From JAPKZH01 sp964537875 (GTDB taxonomy: Bacteria > Acidobacteriota > Aminicenantia > Aminicenantales > UBA4085), in NCBI GenBank assembly GCA_964537875.1, contig CAZIDN010000043.1, positions 1-30,560 on the forward strand: a DNA stretch of 30,560 bases. The letters are read 5' to 3'. A program made the translations under genes and the position numbers. Shown here in pieces: positions 14,655-23,455 of the stretch. Each line of letters begins with the position of its first letter. The first letter of the stretch is position 1. Below the pieces are notes generated by a model. It worked only from the letters and a program-made list of their open reading frames with translations. It searched no databases and was not told the DNA's origin.

Positions 14655-17600
14655 ATGAGGAGGGCAGAATTGAGAAAGCGCATAGGATTTATTAGTCTCA
14701 TTTTTCCGAGAATATTTAGGCGGGCGTTGCTTTTGTATCTTTTAGCCCTTTTGGCAATTCCTGCTCTAACCTGGTCCCAAAGCCAGGAGCCGAAGCCCGC
14801 GAAGAGACCGTCCGTACAATCGACGAAGACTCCGCAGGCAAAATCGGCACAGCCACCGTCGCAACTCCAGCTCGCACCTCCCACTTTCGCCACGGCCATC
14901 GCCAACCTGAAATTCCGCGAGATCGGGCCGGCGAACATGGGCGGCCGCGTCGACGATTTCGCCGTCGTCGAATCCGACCCGAATATCGTCTACGTCGGGT
15001 TCGCCTCGGGCGGCGTCTGGAAAACCATAAATGCCGGGACGACCTGGGAGCCCATCTTCGACAAAGAGGCGGTCTCGACGATCGGCTGCCTGGCTCTCGC
15101 GCCCTCAGACCCTTCGATCGTCTGGGTGGGCACGGGCGAGGTGAATAACCGGCAGAGCTCTTCGTGGGGAAACGGCGTCTATAAATCCCTGGACGCTGGC
15201 CGCACCTGGCAGCACATGGGCCTGGCTGAAACCCACAACATCGGAAGCATTGCTATCCATCCCAAAAATCCTGATGTCGTCTATGCGGCCGCCCTTGGAC
15301 GCCTTTGGGGACCGAATAAGGAGCGCGGGATTTATAAATCCACAGATGGCGGCCGCACCTGGAAACAGGTCCTTTTCGTGAACGAGGACACCGGCGTCGT
15401 CAACATGGTCATGGATCCTCAGAGCCCAGACACTCTCTATGCCGCGGCTTATCAGCGCCGCCGTGCCGTCTACGGCTTCAACGGCAGCGGTCCTGGAAGC
15501 GCCATCTTCAAGACAACGGACGGAGGCGCCGCCTGGAAGAAGCTGACCAAGGGGCTTCCTTATGAGAACGAGGAGGCGAGCGAGACCGGGCGGATCGGGC
15601 TCGCCGTCTACCGGCGCAACCCGAGCATCGTTTACGCGACGGTCGAGCATGCCAACGGCGGGACTTACCGGAGCGAGGACAAGGGCGAGACCTGGACCAA
15701 GACGAGCAGCACCAACCCGCGACCCATGTATTACAGCAAAATCCGAATCGATCCCAATAACGACTTGCGCATCTGGGTACTGGGTGCGCCGATGTCTTAT
15801 AGCGAGGACGGCGGCAAGACGTTCGTCACGACGCGCGTCAGGCGGATCCACGGCGATTTTCACGCCATGTGGATCAACCCCGACGATTCACGGCACATGA
15901 TCGTGGGCTCGGACGGTGGCATCCACTGGAGCTACGACGCGGGAAAAACTTGGGATTTCGTGAATACCGTGGCCGTGGGGCAATTTTATGAGATCGGGTT
16001 CGATATGAGGAAGCCGTATTGGATTTACGGCGGGCTGCAGGACAACGGGAGTTGGGGCGGGCCGAGCCGAACGCTGGACAGAAGCGGCATCACGAATGCG
16101 GATTGGATCAGCGTGGGGGGTGGCGACGGATTTTACGTGCAGGTCGACCCGAGCGATCCGAATATTGTTTATAGCGAGTCGCAGGACGGGTATTTGTCGC
16201 GGCTCGACCTGCGGACGACGGAAAGCAAGAATATACGGCCGTATGAAGCGGAGGGGGAGCATTTCAGGTTCCAGTGGTGTTCGCCGCTTGTCATAAGCGC
16301 GCATGACCCGAAGAGATTGTATTATGGGGCGCAGTTTTTATTTAGGAGCGACAATCGGGGGGATACGTGGACGAAGGTGAGCGGCGACTTGACGACGGGG
16401 AAGACCCGGAATGAGCTGCCTATCATGGGGAAGGTGCCGGATGCCAAGACGCGGTCGAGGCATGATGGCGTGCAGGAGTGGCCGTGCATTACTGAAATAG
16501 GCGAGTCGCCGATTAATGGGGACGTGCTGTGGGTGGGGACGGACGATGGATGTTTGCAGGTGACGCGGGACGGCGGAAAGACCTGGAAGAATGTGGCGGA
16601 CAGGGTCGGCAAGGTGCCGAAGGGAACTTATGTGACGCGGATCGTTGCCTCCAAGCACGCAGAGGGGACGGCCTATGTGACTTTTGATGGGCACCGGATG
16701 AACGATTTTGAGGTTTATGTGTATGCGACCGCGGATTATGGAGAGACGTGGAAAGATATTTCGGCCGGGATACCGCGCAGCAATGGAGTCGTCAATGTTG
16801 TGCGCGAACACTTCCGCAACCCGAATTTGTTGTTCGTAGGGAAGGAATACGGGGCTTATGTTTCGTTTGATAAAGGCGCCAAATGGATACCTTTAAAGCT
16901 GAATTTGCCGACGGTGCCCGTGGACGACATCGCTATCCATCCGAGGGAGAATGATCTGATTTTCGGGACGCACGGGCGGTCTGTGTGGGTGATGGACGAT
17001 ATAACGCCGCTGGAGCAGATGAGTGAGAAGGTGCTGGCGAGCGATCTGATTTTATTTGATATAAGGCCGGCGACGGCGTGGCGGATCAGCGGCTATAGGG
17101 GCTCGACCGGGCATAAGATTTTTGTGGGGCAGAATCCGCCTTATGGGGCGATCATCAATTACTATCTAAAGGCCAAACCGGACAAGGACATGAAGATTGC
17201 GGTGAGGATATCGGATGCGGCGGGGAAGCAAATCCGTGAGATTGAAGTGACCGGCGCTGAGGCGGGCATCAACCGCGCCGCCTGGGATCTGAAGTATGAC
17301 CCGCCTGTCAAGGTAAAGCCGGTTGAGGGGGCAGGGAGGCGCGAAGGAGGCGGGCTGCTGTATGCTCCCATGGCTGAGCCGGGCACATATACCGCGACAG
17401 TGCTCACATCAGGACCGACCTGCGAAAGCAAATCCGTAGTCGTGGAGGAAGACCCGAGAATCTTAATAGGCGCGGCCGACCGTGCCGACCGGTGGGCGGC
17501 TATTATGCGGCTCTATGAGCTGTGCGGCCGGGCCTATAACAGTCTCCAGAGCGTCAGCAAGCTGCGGATGGCGCTCACAACTGCCTTGGAGGAATGGAAA

Positions 17601-17951
17601 AAGCCCGATGCGCCGAAAATTCCGGATGACGTGAAGAGCATGGCTGAGGCAATGCAAAAGAAGGCCATCGAGCTCCACGAGAAGTACGTTGATCCGCCGC
17701 TCCCCGAAGGATGGGCCGGGCCTCCGCTTGAGCAGCGTCCGCCGACGATCCCGGACCGGATGGGCCAGTTGACCGGCACGATCGATGAATACACGGGCCC
17801 GCTGACTGATGTCCAAAAGAAAGAGATGGAACTCGTCGCGAAGCTGGTCGATGATACAGCCAAGGCCATAGATAAGCTCGTCAACATCGACCTCCCCGAT
17901 CTGAATAAAAAGATAAACCAGGCCGGCGTGCCGCATATCAGGGTAAAATAA
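14655..17951 (+). CDS. Exported Asp-box (BNR/sortilin-like) beta-propeller protein
   Basis: This 1098-residue protein has a signal sequence (RRALLLYLLALLAIPALTWSQS) and a Pro/Lys/Gln-rich linker. A large sortilin/VPS10-like beta-propeller region follows (residues about 80-780). At least nine Asp-box motifs (SxDxGxTW) are visible, including KSLDAGRTW, KSTDGGRTW, RSEDKGETW, SYDAGKTW, RSDNRGDTW and TRDGGKTW. Residues about 800-920 look like a beta-sandwich resembling a FlgD/Ig-type fold. The end (about 940-1098) is helical and charged. Such proteins are abundant in Acidobacteria-like genomes and are often annotated as glycosyl hydrolases, but no catalytic site is evident, and a role in binding or peptide handling outside the cell is as likely. 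The ATG at 14655 is weakly supported; a TTG at 14670 has GAGGAGGG 5 nt upstream and may be the true start. Confidence 0.88.
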   Translation: MRRAELRKRIGFISLIFPRIFRRALLLYLLALLAIPALTWSQSQEPKPAKRPSVQSTKTPQAKSAQPPSQLQLAPPTFATAIANLKFREIGPANMGGRVDDFAVVESDPNIVYVGFASGGVWKTINAGTTWEPIFDKEAVSTIGCLALAPSDPSIVWVGTGEVNNRQSSSWGNGVYKSLDAGRTWQHMGLAETHNIGSIAIHPKNPDVVYAAALGRLWGPNKERGIYKSTDGGRTWKQVLFVNEDTGVVNMVMDPQSPDTLYAAAYQRRRAVYGFNGSGPGSAIFKTTDGGAAWKKLTKGLPYENEEASETGRIGLAVYRRNPSIVYATVEHANGGTYRSEDKGETWTKTSSTNPRPMYYSKIRIDPNNDLRIWVLGAPMSYSEDGGKTFVTTRVRRIHGDFHAMWINPDDSRHMIVGSDGGIHWSYDAGKTWDFVNTVAVGQFYEIGFDMRKPYWIYGGLQDNGSWGGPSRTLDRSGITNADWISVGGGDGFYVQVDPSDPNIVYSESQDGYLSRLDLRTTESKNIRPYEAEGEHFRFQWCSPLVISAHDPKRLYYGAQFLFRSDNRGDTWTKVSGDLTTGKTRNELPIMGKVPDAKTRSRHDGVQEWPCITEIGESPINGDVLWVGTDDGCLQVTRDGGKTWKNVADRVGKVPKGTYVTRIVASKHAEGTAYVTFDGHRMNDFEVYVYATADYGETWKDISAGIPRSNGVVNVVREHFRNPNLLFVGKEYGAYVSFDKGAKWIPLKLNLPTVPVDDIAIHPRENDLIFGTHGRSVWVMDDITPLEQMSEKVLASDLILFDIRPATAWRISGYRGSTGHKIFVGQNPPYGAIINYYLKAKPDKDMKIAVRISDAAGKQIREIEVTGAEAGINRAAWDLKYDPPVKVKPVEGAGRREGGGLLYAPMAEPGTYTATVLTSGPTCESKSVVVEEDPRILIGAADRADRWAAIMRLYELCGRAYNSLQSVSKLRMALTTALEEWKKPDAPKIPDDVKSMAEAMQKKAIELHEKYVDPPLPEGWAGPPLEQRPPTIPDRMGQLTGTIDEYTGPLTDVQKKEMELVAKLVDDTAKAIDKLVNIDLPDLNKKINQAGVPHIRVK

Positions 17952-18017
17952 AAACGGGGGATACATAAATTTAGGGACCGGCGTTAATTCCGGGGGATTC
18001 CGGCCCCAACTAAATAA

Positions 18018-18085
18018 CGGGGTCAAACCTACTCATTACGCACTTTCTCGAGGGAATATTTGCGTAAAGAGTAGCTTTGACCCCG
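18018..18085. repeat. Palindromic repeat copy C
   Basis: GGGGTCAAACCTACTCATTA at the left and GCGTAAAGAGTAGCTTTGAC at the right are inverted arms with a short centre (CTTTCTCGAGGG) close to that of copy A. The copy lies between the convergent propeller and methyltransferase genes and might double as a terminator hairpin, though no T-run follows. Confidence 0.85.
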
Positions 18086-18107
18086 ATATTCCTCGACCGG
18101 TTGCGCT

Positions 18108-18902
18108 TTAGCCTCTCCAGGCCCAGGCGATCATCTGGTCTTCGGGGTCCGTCAAAGGCTTGCCATCGAAGCCGCGCAAAATCGTCCATCGTCCGAATCC
18201 GGCTGCGCGGAACAGGAGCTCAAACTCGTAGCGATACACCCAGCGTTGTGACGCCGCGAACCAATGGGAGGCGGCCGTCTGTCCGGCTTCGTCGACCTCC
18301 CGGATCTCGACTTCCGACTGCTGGATCTGGGCGACCGGGTCTTTCGTCCTCGTGTCCCACATTTGGATCGTCCGGCCCGTCGATGGATCCTTCGCCTCTT
18401 CCTCGAAAACAGGAACGCCGTCAGGTTCAGCCCAGTATTTAGGGCCGGGGTATGACATGTGGAGGATGAGCGCGCCGCCTGGTTTCAGGCCATTGCGGCA
18501 GCACCGGAGGGCGCGGATTTGATCGTCCGTCGTTTCGCAATGGGCAAAGCCGTTAAAAGCACAGATGATCCGCGCGTAGCGGCGCGGCATGGCGAATTTT
18601 CTCATATCGGCCAAGACTCCGCGGTTCTCCCATCCCTTGGCCCGGGCTTTAGCCCGGAAGCGTTCGATCATGGGAGCGCTCGAGTCGAGCCCATCGGCGT
18701 CTGCGCCCGCTTCAAGCAAGCGCATAAGGACGCGCCCGGTCCCGCAGCCTAGCTCAAGAAGGGGTCCTCCTGCTTCGCGCGCCACTTTGAGCCAATAGGG
18801 GATATCGAAATCGAGGGTCTCGAACAGGAGGTCATAGAGCTCTGGGGAATCATAGGGCGATGGGTTCAATTTTTGCCGTTTCTGTGTCCCAATTTTTTTC
18901 AT
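18108..18902 (-). CDS. Class I SAM-dependent methyltransferase
   Basis: This 264-residue protein has SAM motif I GPLLELGCGTGRVLMRLLEAGADADGLDSS (about 46-75) with the acidic residue of GLDSS at the end of beta-2. Motif post-II is ICAFNGFAHCETTDD and motif IV/V is CRNGLKPGGALILHMSYPGPKYW. The C-terminal half forms a beta-rich cap that would decide the substrate, which cannot be told from sequence; small molecules and lipids are common for this subgroup. AAAGGAT eight bases before the ATG supports the start. The gene stands alone between two repeat copies. Confidence 0.88.
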   Translation of the reverse strand: MKKIGTQKRQKLNPSPYDSPELYDLLFETLDFDIPYWLKVAREAGGPLLELGCGTGRVLMRLLEAGADADGLDSSAPMIERFRAKARAKGWENRGVLADMRKFAMPRRYARIICAFNGFAHCETTDDQIRALRCCRNGLKPGGALILHMSYPGPKYWAEPDGVPVFEEEAKDPSTGRTIQMWDTRTKDPVAQIQQSEVEIREVDEAGQTAASHWFAASQRWVYRYEFELLFRAAGFGRWTILRGFDGKPLTDPEDQMIAWAWRG

Positions 18903-19014
18903 GTCTGTATCCTTTAAAAATCTGCGGGCTGTGATCGAGAAGCAACCATTTTATACCAGGCTATTAAGAAAAGGCGACATTTTCAAGATCAAAGAATTGC
19001 ATTCCGCACATTCC

Positions 19015-19122
19015 GCGGTCAAGCCTACTCATTACGAAATTCCCCCTGTCTCATTTTGGATAATGAGCGGGTTTGACCTTGATCATTATCCAAAAAAAGC
19101 GTAATGAGTAGGTTTGATCCCG
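19015..19122. repeat. Palindromic repeat copy D (expanded)
   Basis: The arms GGTCAAGCCTACTCATTACG and GCGTAATGAGTAGGTTTGAT match the family, but the centre is longer than in the other copies. It contains a second arm (GAGCGGGTTTGACC, 19065-19078) and an internal perfect 13-bp inverted repeat: TTTTGGATAATGA at 19054-19066 and its complement at 19083-19095, loop 16. It looks like a compound of two units. It begins 2 bp after the kinase stop, so the kinase transcript would fold into it. Confidence 0.75.
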
Positions 19123-19123
19123 A

Positions 19124-21253
19124 TCACTTTTCTTTAAGCAAATGCCTCTGCTGGCGCCGGTAAGCGATGGAATCCAGGATTTGCTTGAAACGGGGATCGC
19201 CCCGGATACCGGCCAGCAAAGGATCCCGTTCGAACCACTCTCTGCGCTCATCGCCGTTGCGGACCGCCCTCTCAAGCCAATTCAGGGCTTTCTGGGGTTC
19301 GCCCAGGACGGCATAAAATTCTGCCGCCGGCAGGGTCGACCAGGGTGCCAAGACAGCGTATTTTAAAGACTCGTCATCCATTCTTTTTAGGGCTTCGCTT
19401 TTCTTTCCCTCCAAAGCGAACAATAGCGCCCAGGTCATGTTCACGTCATAGCCTTGTCGATCTCCGGCCGGGATGCTTTCCAGGCGCGAACGGGCCTGGC
19501 GCAGGTCGTTCATGTCGATAAACACTCTAGCAATTTTTTGAATGGCATAGATATTTTTTGGATCCTGCTCCAGGATCTTCTCCTGTTCACGGACGGCCGC
19601 CGGGTCATCACCTTCGGTCCGAAAAAGTTCTCCCAGACTCATCCGGGCTGGGAAAAACAGCGGGTCTTTCTCTAAAACCTGGTTGAGGAGAGTCTTGGCA
19701 GAGGAATAATCGCCATTCGCTGTGTAATAATTGGCCAGCCAGTTTTTTGCGTCCAATTCTTGAGGATCGATTTTGAGGGCTTTTTCGGCTTCCTGCAACA
19801 TCAGCTCTTTTCGGCCCTGATAGAAGTACAGAGCCGCAAGGCTCGAGTGAGCTCTCGCTGAATTGGGATCATCTTGAAGCGCGCGCCGGAGTTCTTCCTC
19901 AGCCTTGTATAAAAAACCTGAATCGTTCGAGTAACCGCTATCGATCTCCAAGAAAAAAGTAAACCCGTACCAAGCCCGCGCTTCGGCATATTTTGGGTCG
20001 GATTCCAGCGCCCGCTCCAGCATCGTCCTGGCCCTCTGGAGGTCGAATTGATGTTCGAGAAACATCATCGCTTTTTTGAAATACTCATTGGCTTCGGGAA
20101 CGGGCGAGGATCGGGCGGCTGTGCTGGCAGCGGCTTGTTGCTCTTTTGTTTTTGGCGGGAAGCCTCGTTTTGAGATGAACGTCATGATGATCACAAGCGC
20201 CGCCATGGCGACCGCAGCCGCAAGGATCCTGTTCCTCCACCTTCGCCAATTCCCGGTCGGAGATGCCGCTGGTGTTACGGCGTCATCAAGCGTTATCGTC
20301 TCAAGAGCAGCTCGGACTTCGCCGGCGCTCTGAAATCGCTGGCCCGGATCCTTTTCCAAACAGCGCATAACGATAGCCCCCAGACTTGCGGGAAGTCGAG
20401 GGGGCAGGGGCGCCGGCGTATCGCGCAGGATGGCCGAGGTGAGCTCGAAGTTGGTTTGCCCGTTGAACGGCAGCTTTCCCGCGGCCATCTCGTACAGAAT
20501 CACGCCGAAAGCCCAGATATCGCTCTGAGGGGCCGCCGCTTCCCCGCGAAGTACTTCGGGCGCTAAGTAATGCATCGTACCCATGAATGATCCCGCCTCG
20601 GTCAATGGCGTTTGGGAAGGCCCTGCCTCTCTCAATTCCTTGTTTCCCAGGCGCTTGGCCAGGCCGAAGTCCAGGATCTTGGCCCCGCTTTCATGTGTAA
20701 TCATGACGTTGGTGGTTTTGAGGTCGCGATGAATGATCCCTCGCCCATGGGCATGCTGCAGCGCCCCGGCGATCTGGACTCCATAGCCCAGAATATCCGC
20801 CGTCGGCATCAATTTAGATCGGGCAACGTTGCTGAGAGAGAGGCCCGCCACGTATTCCATCGCGATGTACGGTTTTCCTTCCTCTTCGCCGACTTCATGG
20901 ATCGTACAAATATGAGGATGGTTGAGGGCCGATGCCGTCTGGGCTTCTCGAAGGAAACGCGCCCTGTGGTCCGGGTCGCCAAGGAGGTCGGGAGATAAGA
21001 ATTTAATGGCAATCGTCCGCTTGAGCTTAGTGTCCTCGGCTTTGTAGACGACTCCCATGCCGCCCCTGCCCAGCTCTTCGAGAATTTGGTATTTTCCGGC
21101 GATGAGAGTCCCCTTGGCGAAGCCTATGATCCGGTTTTGAATTGTCCGGGTGTAAGGGATGGACAGGTCGGCGGGAATTTTGAGCCGGGAGCCGCATTTC
21201 CCGCAAAAAGAGGTGTCCGCGGGATTCTCAAATTGGCATTGGGAGCAGCGCAT
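19124..21253 (-). CDS. Membrane Ser/Thr protein kinase with N-terminal zinc ribbon and C-terminal TPRs
   Basis: This 709-residue protein starts with a zinc ribbon (C3, C6, C17, C20). A bacterial Hanks-type kinase domain (about 55-325) follows: glycine loop GRGGMGVVYK (62-71), K84 in AIKFL, HRDLKTTN with D177, and DFG at 195-197. A membrane segment is at about 340-358 (ILAAAVAMAALVIIMTFI). The extracytoplasmic part (about 380-709) consists of TPRs such as PKYAEARAWYGFTFFLE and ARAHSSLAALYFYQGRKE. All catalytic residues are present. Kinase and zinc ribbon face the cytosol and the TPRs face outside, suggesting signal sensing across the membrane. A promoter lies at 21286-21314. The ATG at 21253 has purine-rich sequence upstream. 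No cognate phosphatase or target is nearby. Confidence 0.93.
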   Translation of the reverse strand: MRCSQCQFENPADTSFCGKCGSRLKIPADLSIPYTRTIQNRIIGFAKGTLIAGKYQILEELGRGGMGVVYKAEDTKLKRTIAIKFLSPDLLGDPDHRARFLREAQTASALNHPHICTIHEVGEEEGKPYIAMEYVAGLSLSNVARSKLMPTADILGYGVQIAGALQHAHGRGIIHRDLKTTNVMITHESGAKILDFGLAKRLGNKELREAGPSQTPLTEAGSFMGTMHYLAPEVLRGEAAAPQSDIWAFGVILYEMAAGKLPFNGQTNFELTSAILRDTPAPLPPRLPASLGAIVMRCLEKDPGQRFQSAGEVRAALETITLDDAVTPAASPTGNWRRWRNRILAAAVAMAALVIIMTFISKRGFPPKTKEQQAAASTAARSSPVPEANEYFKKAMMFLEHQFDLQRARTMLERALESDPKYAEARAWYGFTFFLEIDSGYSNDSGFLYKAEEELRRALQDDPNSARAHSSLAALYFYQGRKELMLQEAEKALKIDPQELDAKNWLANYYTANGDYSSAKTLLNQVLEKDPLFFPARMSLGELFRTEGDDPAAVREQEKILEQDPKNIYAIQKIARVFIDMNDLRQARSRLESIPAGDRQGYDVNMTWALLFALEGKKSEALKRMDDESLKYAVLAPWSTLPAAEFYAVLGEPQKALNWLERAVRNGDERREWFERDPLLAGIRGDPRFKQILDSIAYRRQQRHLLKEK

Positions 21254-21285
21254 TCCCCATGATTCCTGTTGGTTTTCTGGCTTGA

Positions 21286-21314
21286 AGAATAACAGTAAAT
21301 AAAAAAAGAGTCAA
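21286..21314 (-). promoter_or_regulatory. Promoter of the Ser/Thr kinase gene
   Basis: On the minus strand TTGACT (21314-21309), a 17-nt spacer and TATTCT (21291-21286) lie about 30 nt before the kinase ATG. The same arrangement with the same -10 box occurs at 23207-23235 ahead of the zinc-ribbon remnant. Confidence 0.55.
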
Positions 21315-21377
21315 TTTGGGCAGGCGGATGATCTTGGTCTAATCAGACGCATTTCTCGCTCCGGAATTTCCTATCAA

Positions 21378-21452
21378 CGGGGTCAAACCTACTCTTTACG
21401 TATATTCCCCTGGTGATTTTGTAATTTTGCGTAATGAGTAGGTTTGACCCCG
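21378..21452. repeat. Palindromic repeat copy E
   Basis: GGGGTCAAACCTACTCTTTA and GCGTAATGAGTAGGTTTGAC are well preserved arms with a longer centre containing TATATTCCCCTGGTG. The copy lies between the divergent kinase and peptidase genes. Confidence 0.85.
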
Positions 21453-21508
21453 ATCATGGGAAAAAATCAGGATACGGGCCAAAAGCCGGCGTCTCCGCTT
21501 TTTCCTCA

Positions 21509-21537
21509 TTGACATCATAGTGGCGCGGGCGTTACAG
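21509..21537 (+). promoter_or_regulatory. Candidate promoter abutting the HEXXH peptidase gene
   Basis: TTGACA (21509-21514), a 17-nt spacer and TTACAG (21532-21537) end 2 nt before the first ATG. If used, transcription would start at about 21544 and the mRNA would be nearly leaderless from the second ATG at 21546. The -10 box is poor, so this is tentative. Confidence 0.3.
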
Positions 21538-21539
21538 TC

Positions 21540-22724
21540 ATGATCATGAAGCGAACCTGCATTTTCATCCTTTGTTTAGCCCTGGCTATCCAGACGTTTT
21601 TTTCGTCCTCGGTCGCGGCCGACGATTCCGCCCGTGAACAAATGCTGAAACGGCTGATGGCGGGAGAGCTTGCCTCCGCCCCTCTCTTCACCCCCTTGAC
21701 GAACCTCCTTCTCGATTACGCGGAGACGATCATCCCCAAGACCAAGCTTGCGGAACTCTATGGCGCCGAAGGCCGCGCCGATTTCCTGCGCCGGCTGAAA
21801 GGATTGACCGGCAAAGATATTCTGGACTTCGGCAACGACATGTTCAGATTTTATGAGGAGAGAGCGCCGAGCGCGCCCGAAGAGCCCTGGACAAATATCG
21901 CGGCCGGCCCGTTTCTACTTTACATCCGGCCGGGGAGCGCTGCCGACAGGGACCGTGATCTTATCAGCCGCGATGCGGCCGACACCGCCGCCAGGATCGC
22001 CGCCGCCCTCGATCTGGCTTCGGCGTTCGAGACGGCGCGCCGACTTCTTGTCCCTGCATCCGGAAGCGCTCCGGACCTCATCCTCGTTTATCTTCATCCA
22101 TCGCGGCAGGGCGAAGCATCCCAACGCCTCCGCAAGCAGAGCTACGGCAGCGCCACTTTAGGCGCGACGATCGTGGATCGCGCTGGGCGCCTGACCTGCC
22201 GGATCGATGTCTTTTATCTCAACGCGCTCTCGCTTGCCGTTCTCGAACATGAGGTCGCCCACGCCGTCATTCTCCTGGCGTCTTTCGACACAGCGCCTCT
22301 TGTGGCCGGCGAGCTGAGCGGTGAGGCCGAACTCCGCAAGGCTTTTTTCGCCGGGTATCGCCAAATCCCTTCCATCCTGCAAGAAGGCCTCGGCGATTGG
22401 GCTTTCTATTATCACGGCTTTCATAAAAACTGGGGGCTTCTGCCGCCGCCGGAGGACATGGTGAAAGAGCTTCGGTCCGAGGCCAAAACGCTTCCCTTGA
22501 AGGAATTGCTTGGACGAGGCGTCACGTTTCGCGACCCGAAATACAAGGCTTATTCTCTTGAGGCCGCTTCCTTCCTTGAGTACATCGTGCGAACGCGCGG
22601 CAAAGATGTCGTCCGGCGCTGGCTTTTATCCGGCCAGACGGATGGCGCCAAAACGTTCGCCTCCATCTTCGGCCTTACCATTGAAGACGCCGAAAAAGAA
22701 TGGCTGGCGCTAGAACGTAAATAA
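21540..22724 (+). CDS. Exported gluzincin-type metallopeptidase (peptidase MA-like)
   Basis: This 394-residue protein has a signal sequence (MKRTCIFILCLALAIQTFFSSSVAA). The zinc site is HEVAH (H237, E238, H241) in the helix LAVLEHEVAHAVI, with a probable third ligand E282 in LQEGLGDWAFYYHG, the gluzincin arrangement seen in the peptidase MA superfamily. The C-terminal part (YSLEAASFLEYIVRTRGKDVVRRWL) matches the helical end of that group. The substrate is unknown. Two in-frame ATGs (21540 and 21546) lie close together and neither has a clear Shine-Dalgarno. Palindromic repeat E precedes the gene. Confidence 0.8.
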   Translation: MIMKRTCIFILCLALAIQTFFSSSVAADDSAREQMLKRLMAGELASAPLFTPLTNLLLDYAETIIPKTKLAELYGAEGRADFLRRLKGLTGKDILDFGNDMFRFYEERAPSAPEEPWTNIAAGPFLLYIRPGSAADRDRDLISRDAADTAARIAAALDLASAFETARRLLVPASGSAPDLILVYLHPSRQGEASQRLRKQSYGSATLGATIVDRAGRLTCRIDVFYLNALSLAVLEHEVAHAVILLASFDTAPLVAGELSGEAELRKAFFAGYRQIPSILQEGLGDWAFYYHGFHKNWGLLPPPEDMVKELRSEAKTLPLKELLGRGVTFRDPKYKAYSLEAASFLEYIVRTRGKDVVRRWLLSGQTDGAKTFASIFGLTIEDAEKEWLALERK

Positions 22725-22824
22725 CTAGCCCGAGAGCTTAAATAAAAGGTCGTCGGATTATGGATCGCCGCCCGTCAGAATCTGGTTTTGCAAAAAAGAA
22801 TAACGCGTATGAAAAGGAAGCAAA

Positions 22825-23160
22825 ATGAAAAAACTCGTTTGGCTTATCATCTTGGGCCTCGTCGGCTATTTCGTCTATGCCCAGTTCTTCGGGCCGCTGT
22901 CTGAAGAAGAAAAAGAAGTCAAGGCGCTGGGCAGCCGATTCGCCACCGGCCAGAGTCAGTATTTGGGAGCTTTGCGGCAGATGGGATCTCTCGGGATGGA
23001 CGCAACCGCGGATGCGGATGATGCCATAGGAGCCATGAAAAAAGTGAAAAAGGAGCTTATGGAACTTAAAAATAGCTTGACGGAAGCGGCTGCCATTGCC
23101 CGGGCAGAAAAGCTCGAGGCTAAGATAGCCGAGTTTTTTGAGAAAAACGATATTAAATAA
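22825..23160 (+). CDS. Small membrane-anchored coiled-coil protein, unknown function
   Basis: I do not recognise this 111-residue protein. Residues 3-22 (KLVWLIILGLVGYFVYAQFF) are a single hydrophobic anchor or uncleaved signal. The rest is charged and helical, with a likely coiled coil in the second half (AMKKVKKELMELKNSLTEAAAIARAEKLEAKIAEFFEKN). AAAAGGAAGC before the ATG at 22825 supports translation. It lies 100 nt after the peptidase gene on the same strand and may be in its transcript. Confidence 0.7.
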   Translation: MKKLVWLIILGLVGYFVYAQFFGPLSEEEKEVKALGSRFATGQSQYLGALRQMGSLGMDATADADDAIGAMKKVKKELMELKNSLTEAAAIARAEKLEAKIAEFFEKNDIK

Positions 23161-23206
23161 GCCTTTTTCATATAATCCGGGCCGGGATGAATCCTGCCTT
23201 TGCCGA

Positions 23207-23235
23207 TTGACACCCCTTATTGATGGTGTTATTCT
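23207..23235 (+). promoter_or_regulatory. Promoter ahead of the zinc-ribbon remnant and glgP
   Basis: TTGACA (23207-23212), a 17-nt spacer and TATTCT (23230-23235) repeat the layout of the kinase promoter at 21286-21314. The zinc-ribbon remnant starts 31 nt downstream. With that gene lost, the transcript would continue as a leader of about 215 nt into the phosphorylase gene. Confidence 0.5.
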
Positions 23236-23266
23236 TTGGCCCGCAGCGGAATAGGGAATTAAGGCC

Positions 23267-23356
23267 ATGAAATGTCCCAAATGCGAGGCTGAAAATACTT
23301 CAGATTCCCAGTTCTGTAAAGAAACCCTCGGGGCAAGGGCCGTTATTGTCGGATGA
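23267..23356 (+). pseudogene. Remnant of a zinc-ribbon protein start (probably a lost Ser/Thr kinase)
   Basis: A 29-residue frame reads MKCPKCEAENTSDSQFCKET and then drifts into ARAVIVG before a stop. This is the standard N-terminal zinc ribbon of the kinase type found intact at 19124-21253 (MRCSQCQFENPADTSFCGKC). The fourth Cys is missing, as if a few bases after FCKE were deleted, and the rest of the gene is absent. It keeps a Shine-Dalgarno-like TTAAGG and a promoter. Zinc ribbons also begin other proteins, so the kinase origin is inference. Confidence 0.6.
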
Positions 23357-23455
23357 ATGATGATTTGAGTCCCATAAACAAAATCCTAGCCGATGTCCCC
23401 AGGATTCCGAAAGGAATCGGATTAGGGAGATAGCCTAAATCCAAGGAGATACTGC

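Noticed and set aside
4209..21452. Palindromic repeats as a CRISPR array
   Set aside because: Copies are kilobases apart, differ in their centres and have no regular spacers or cas genes.
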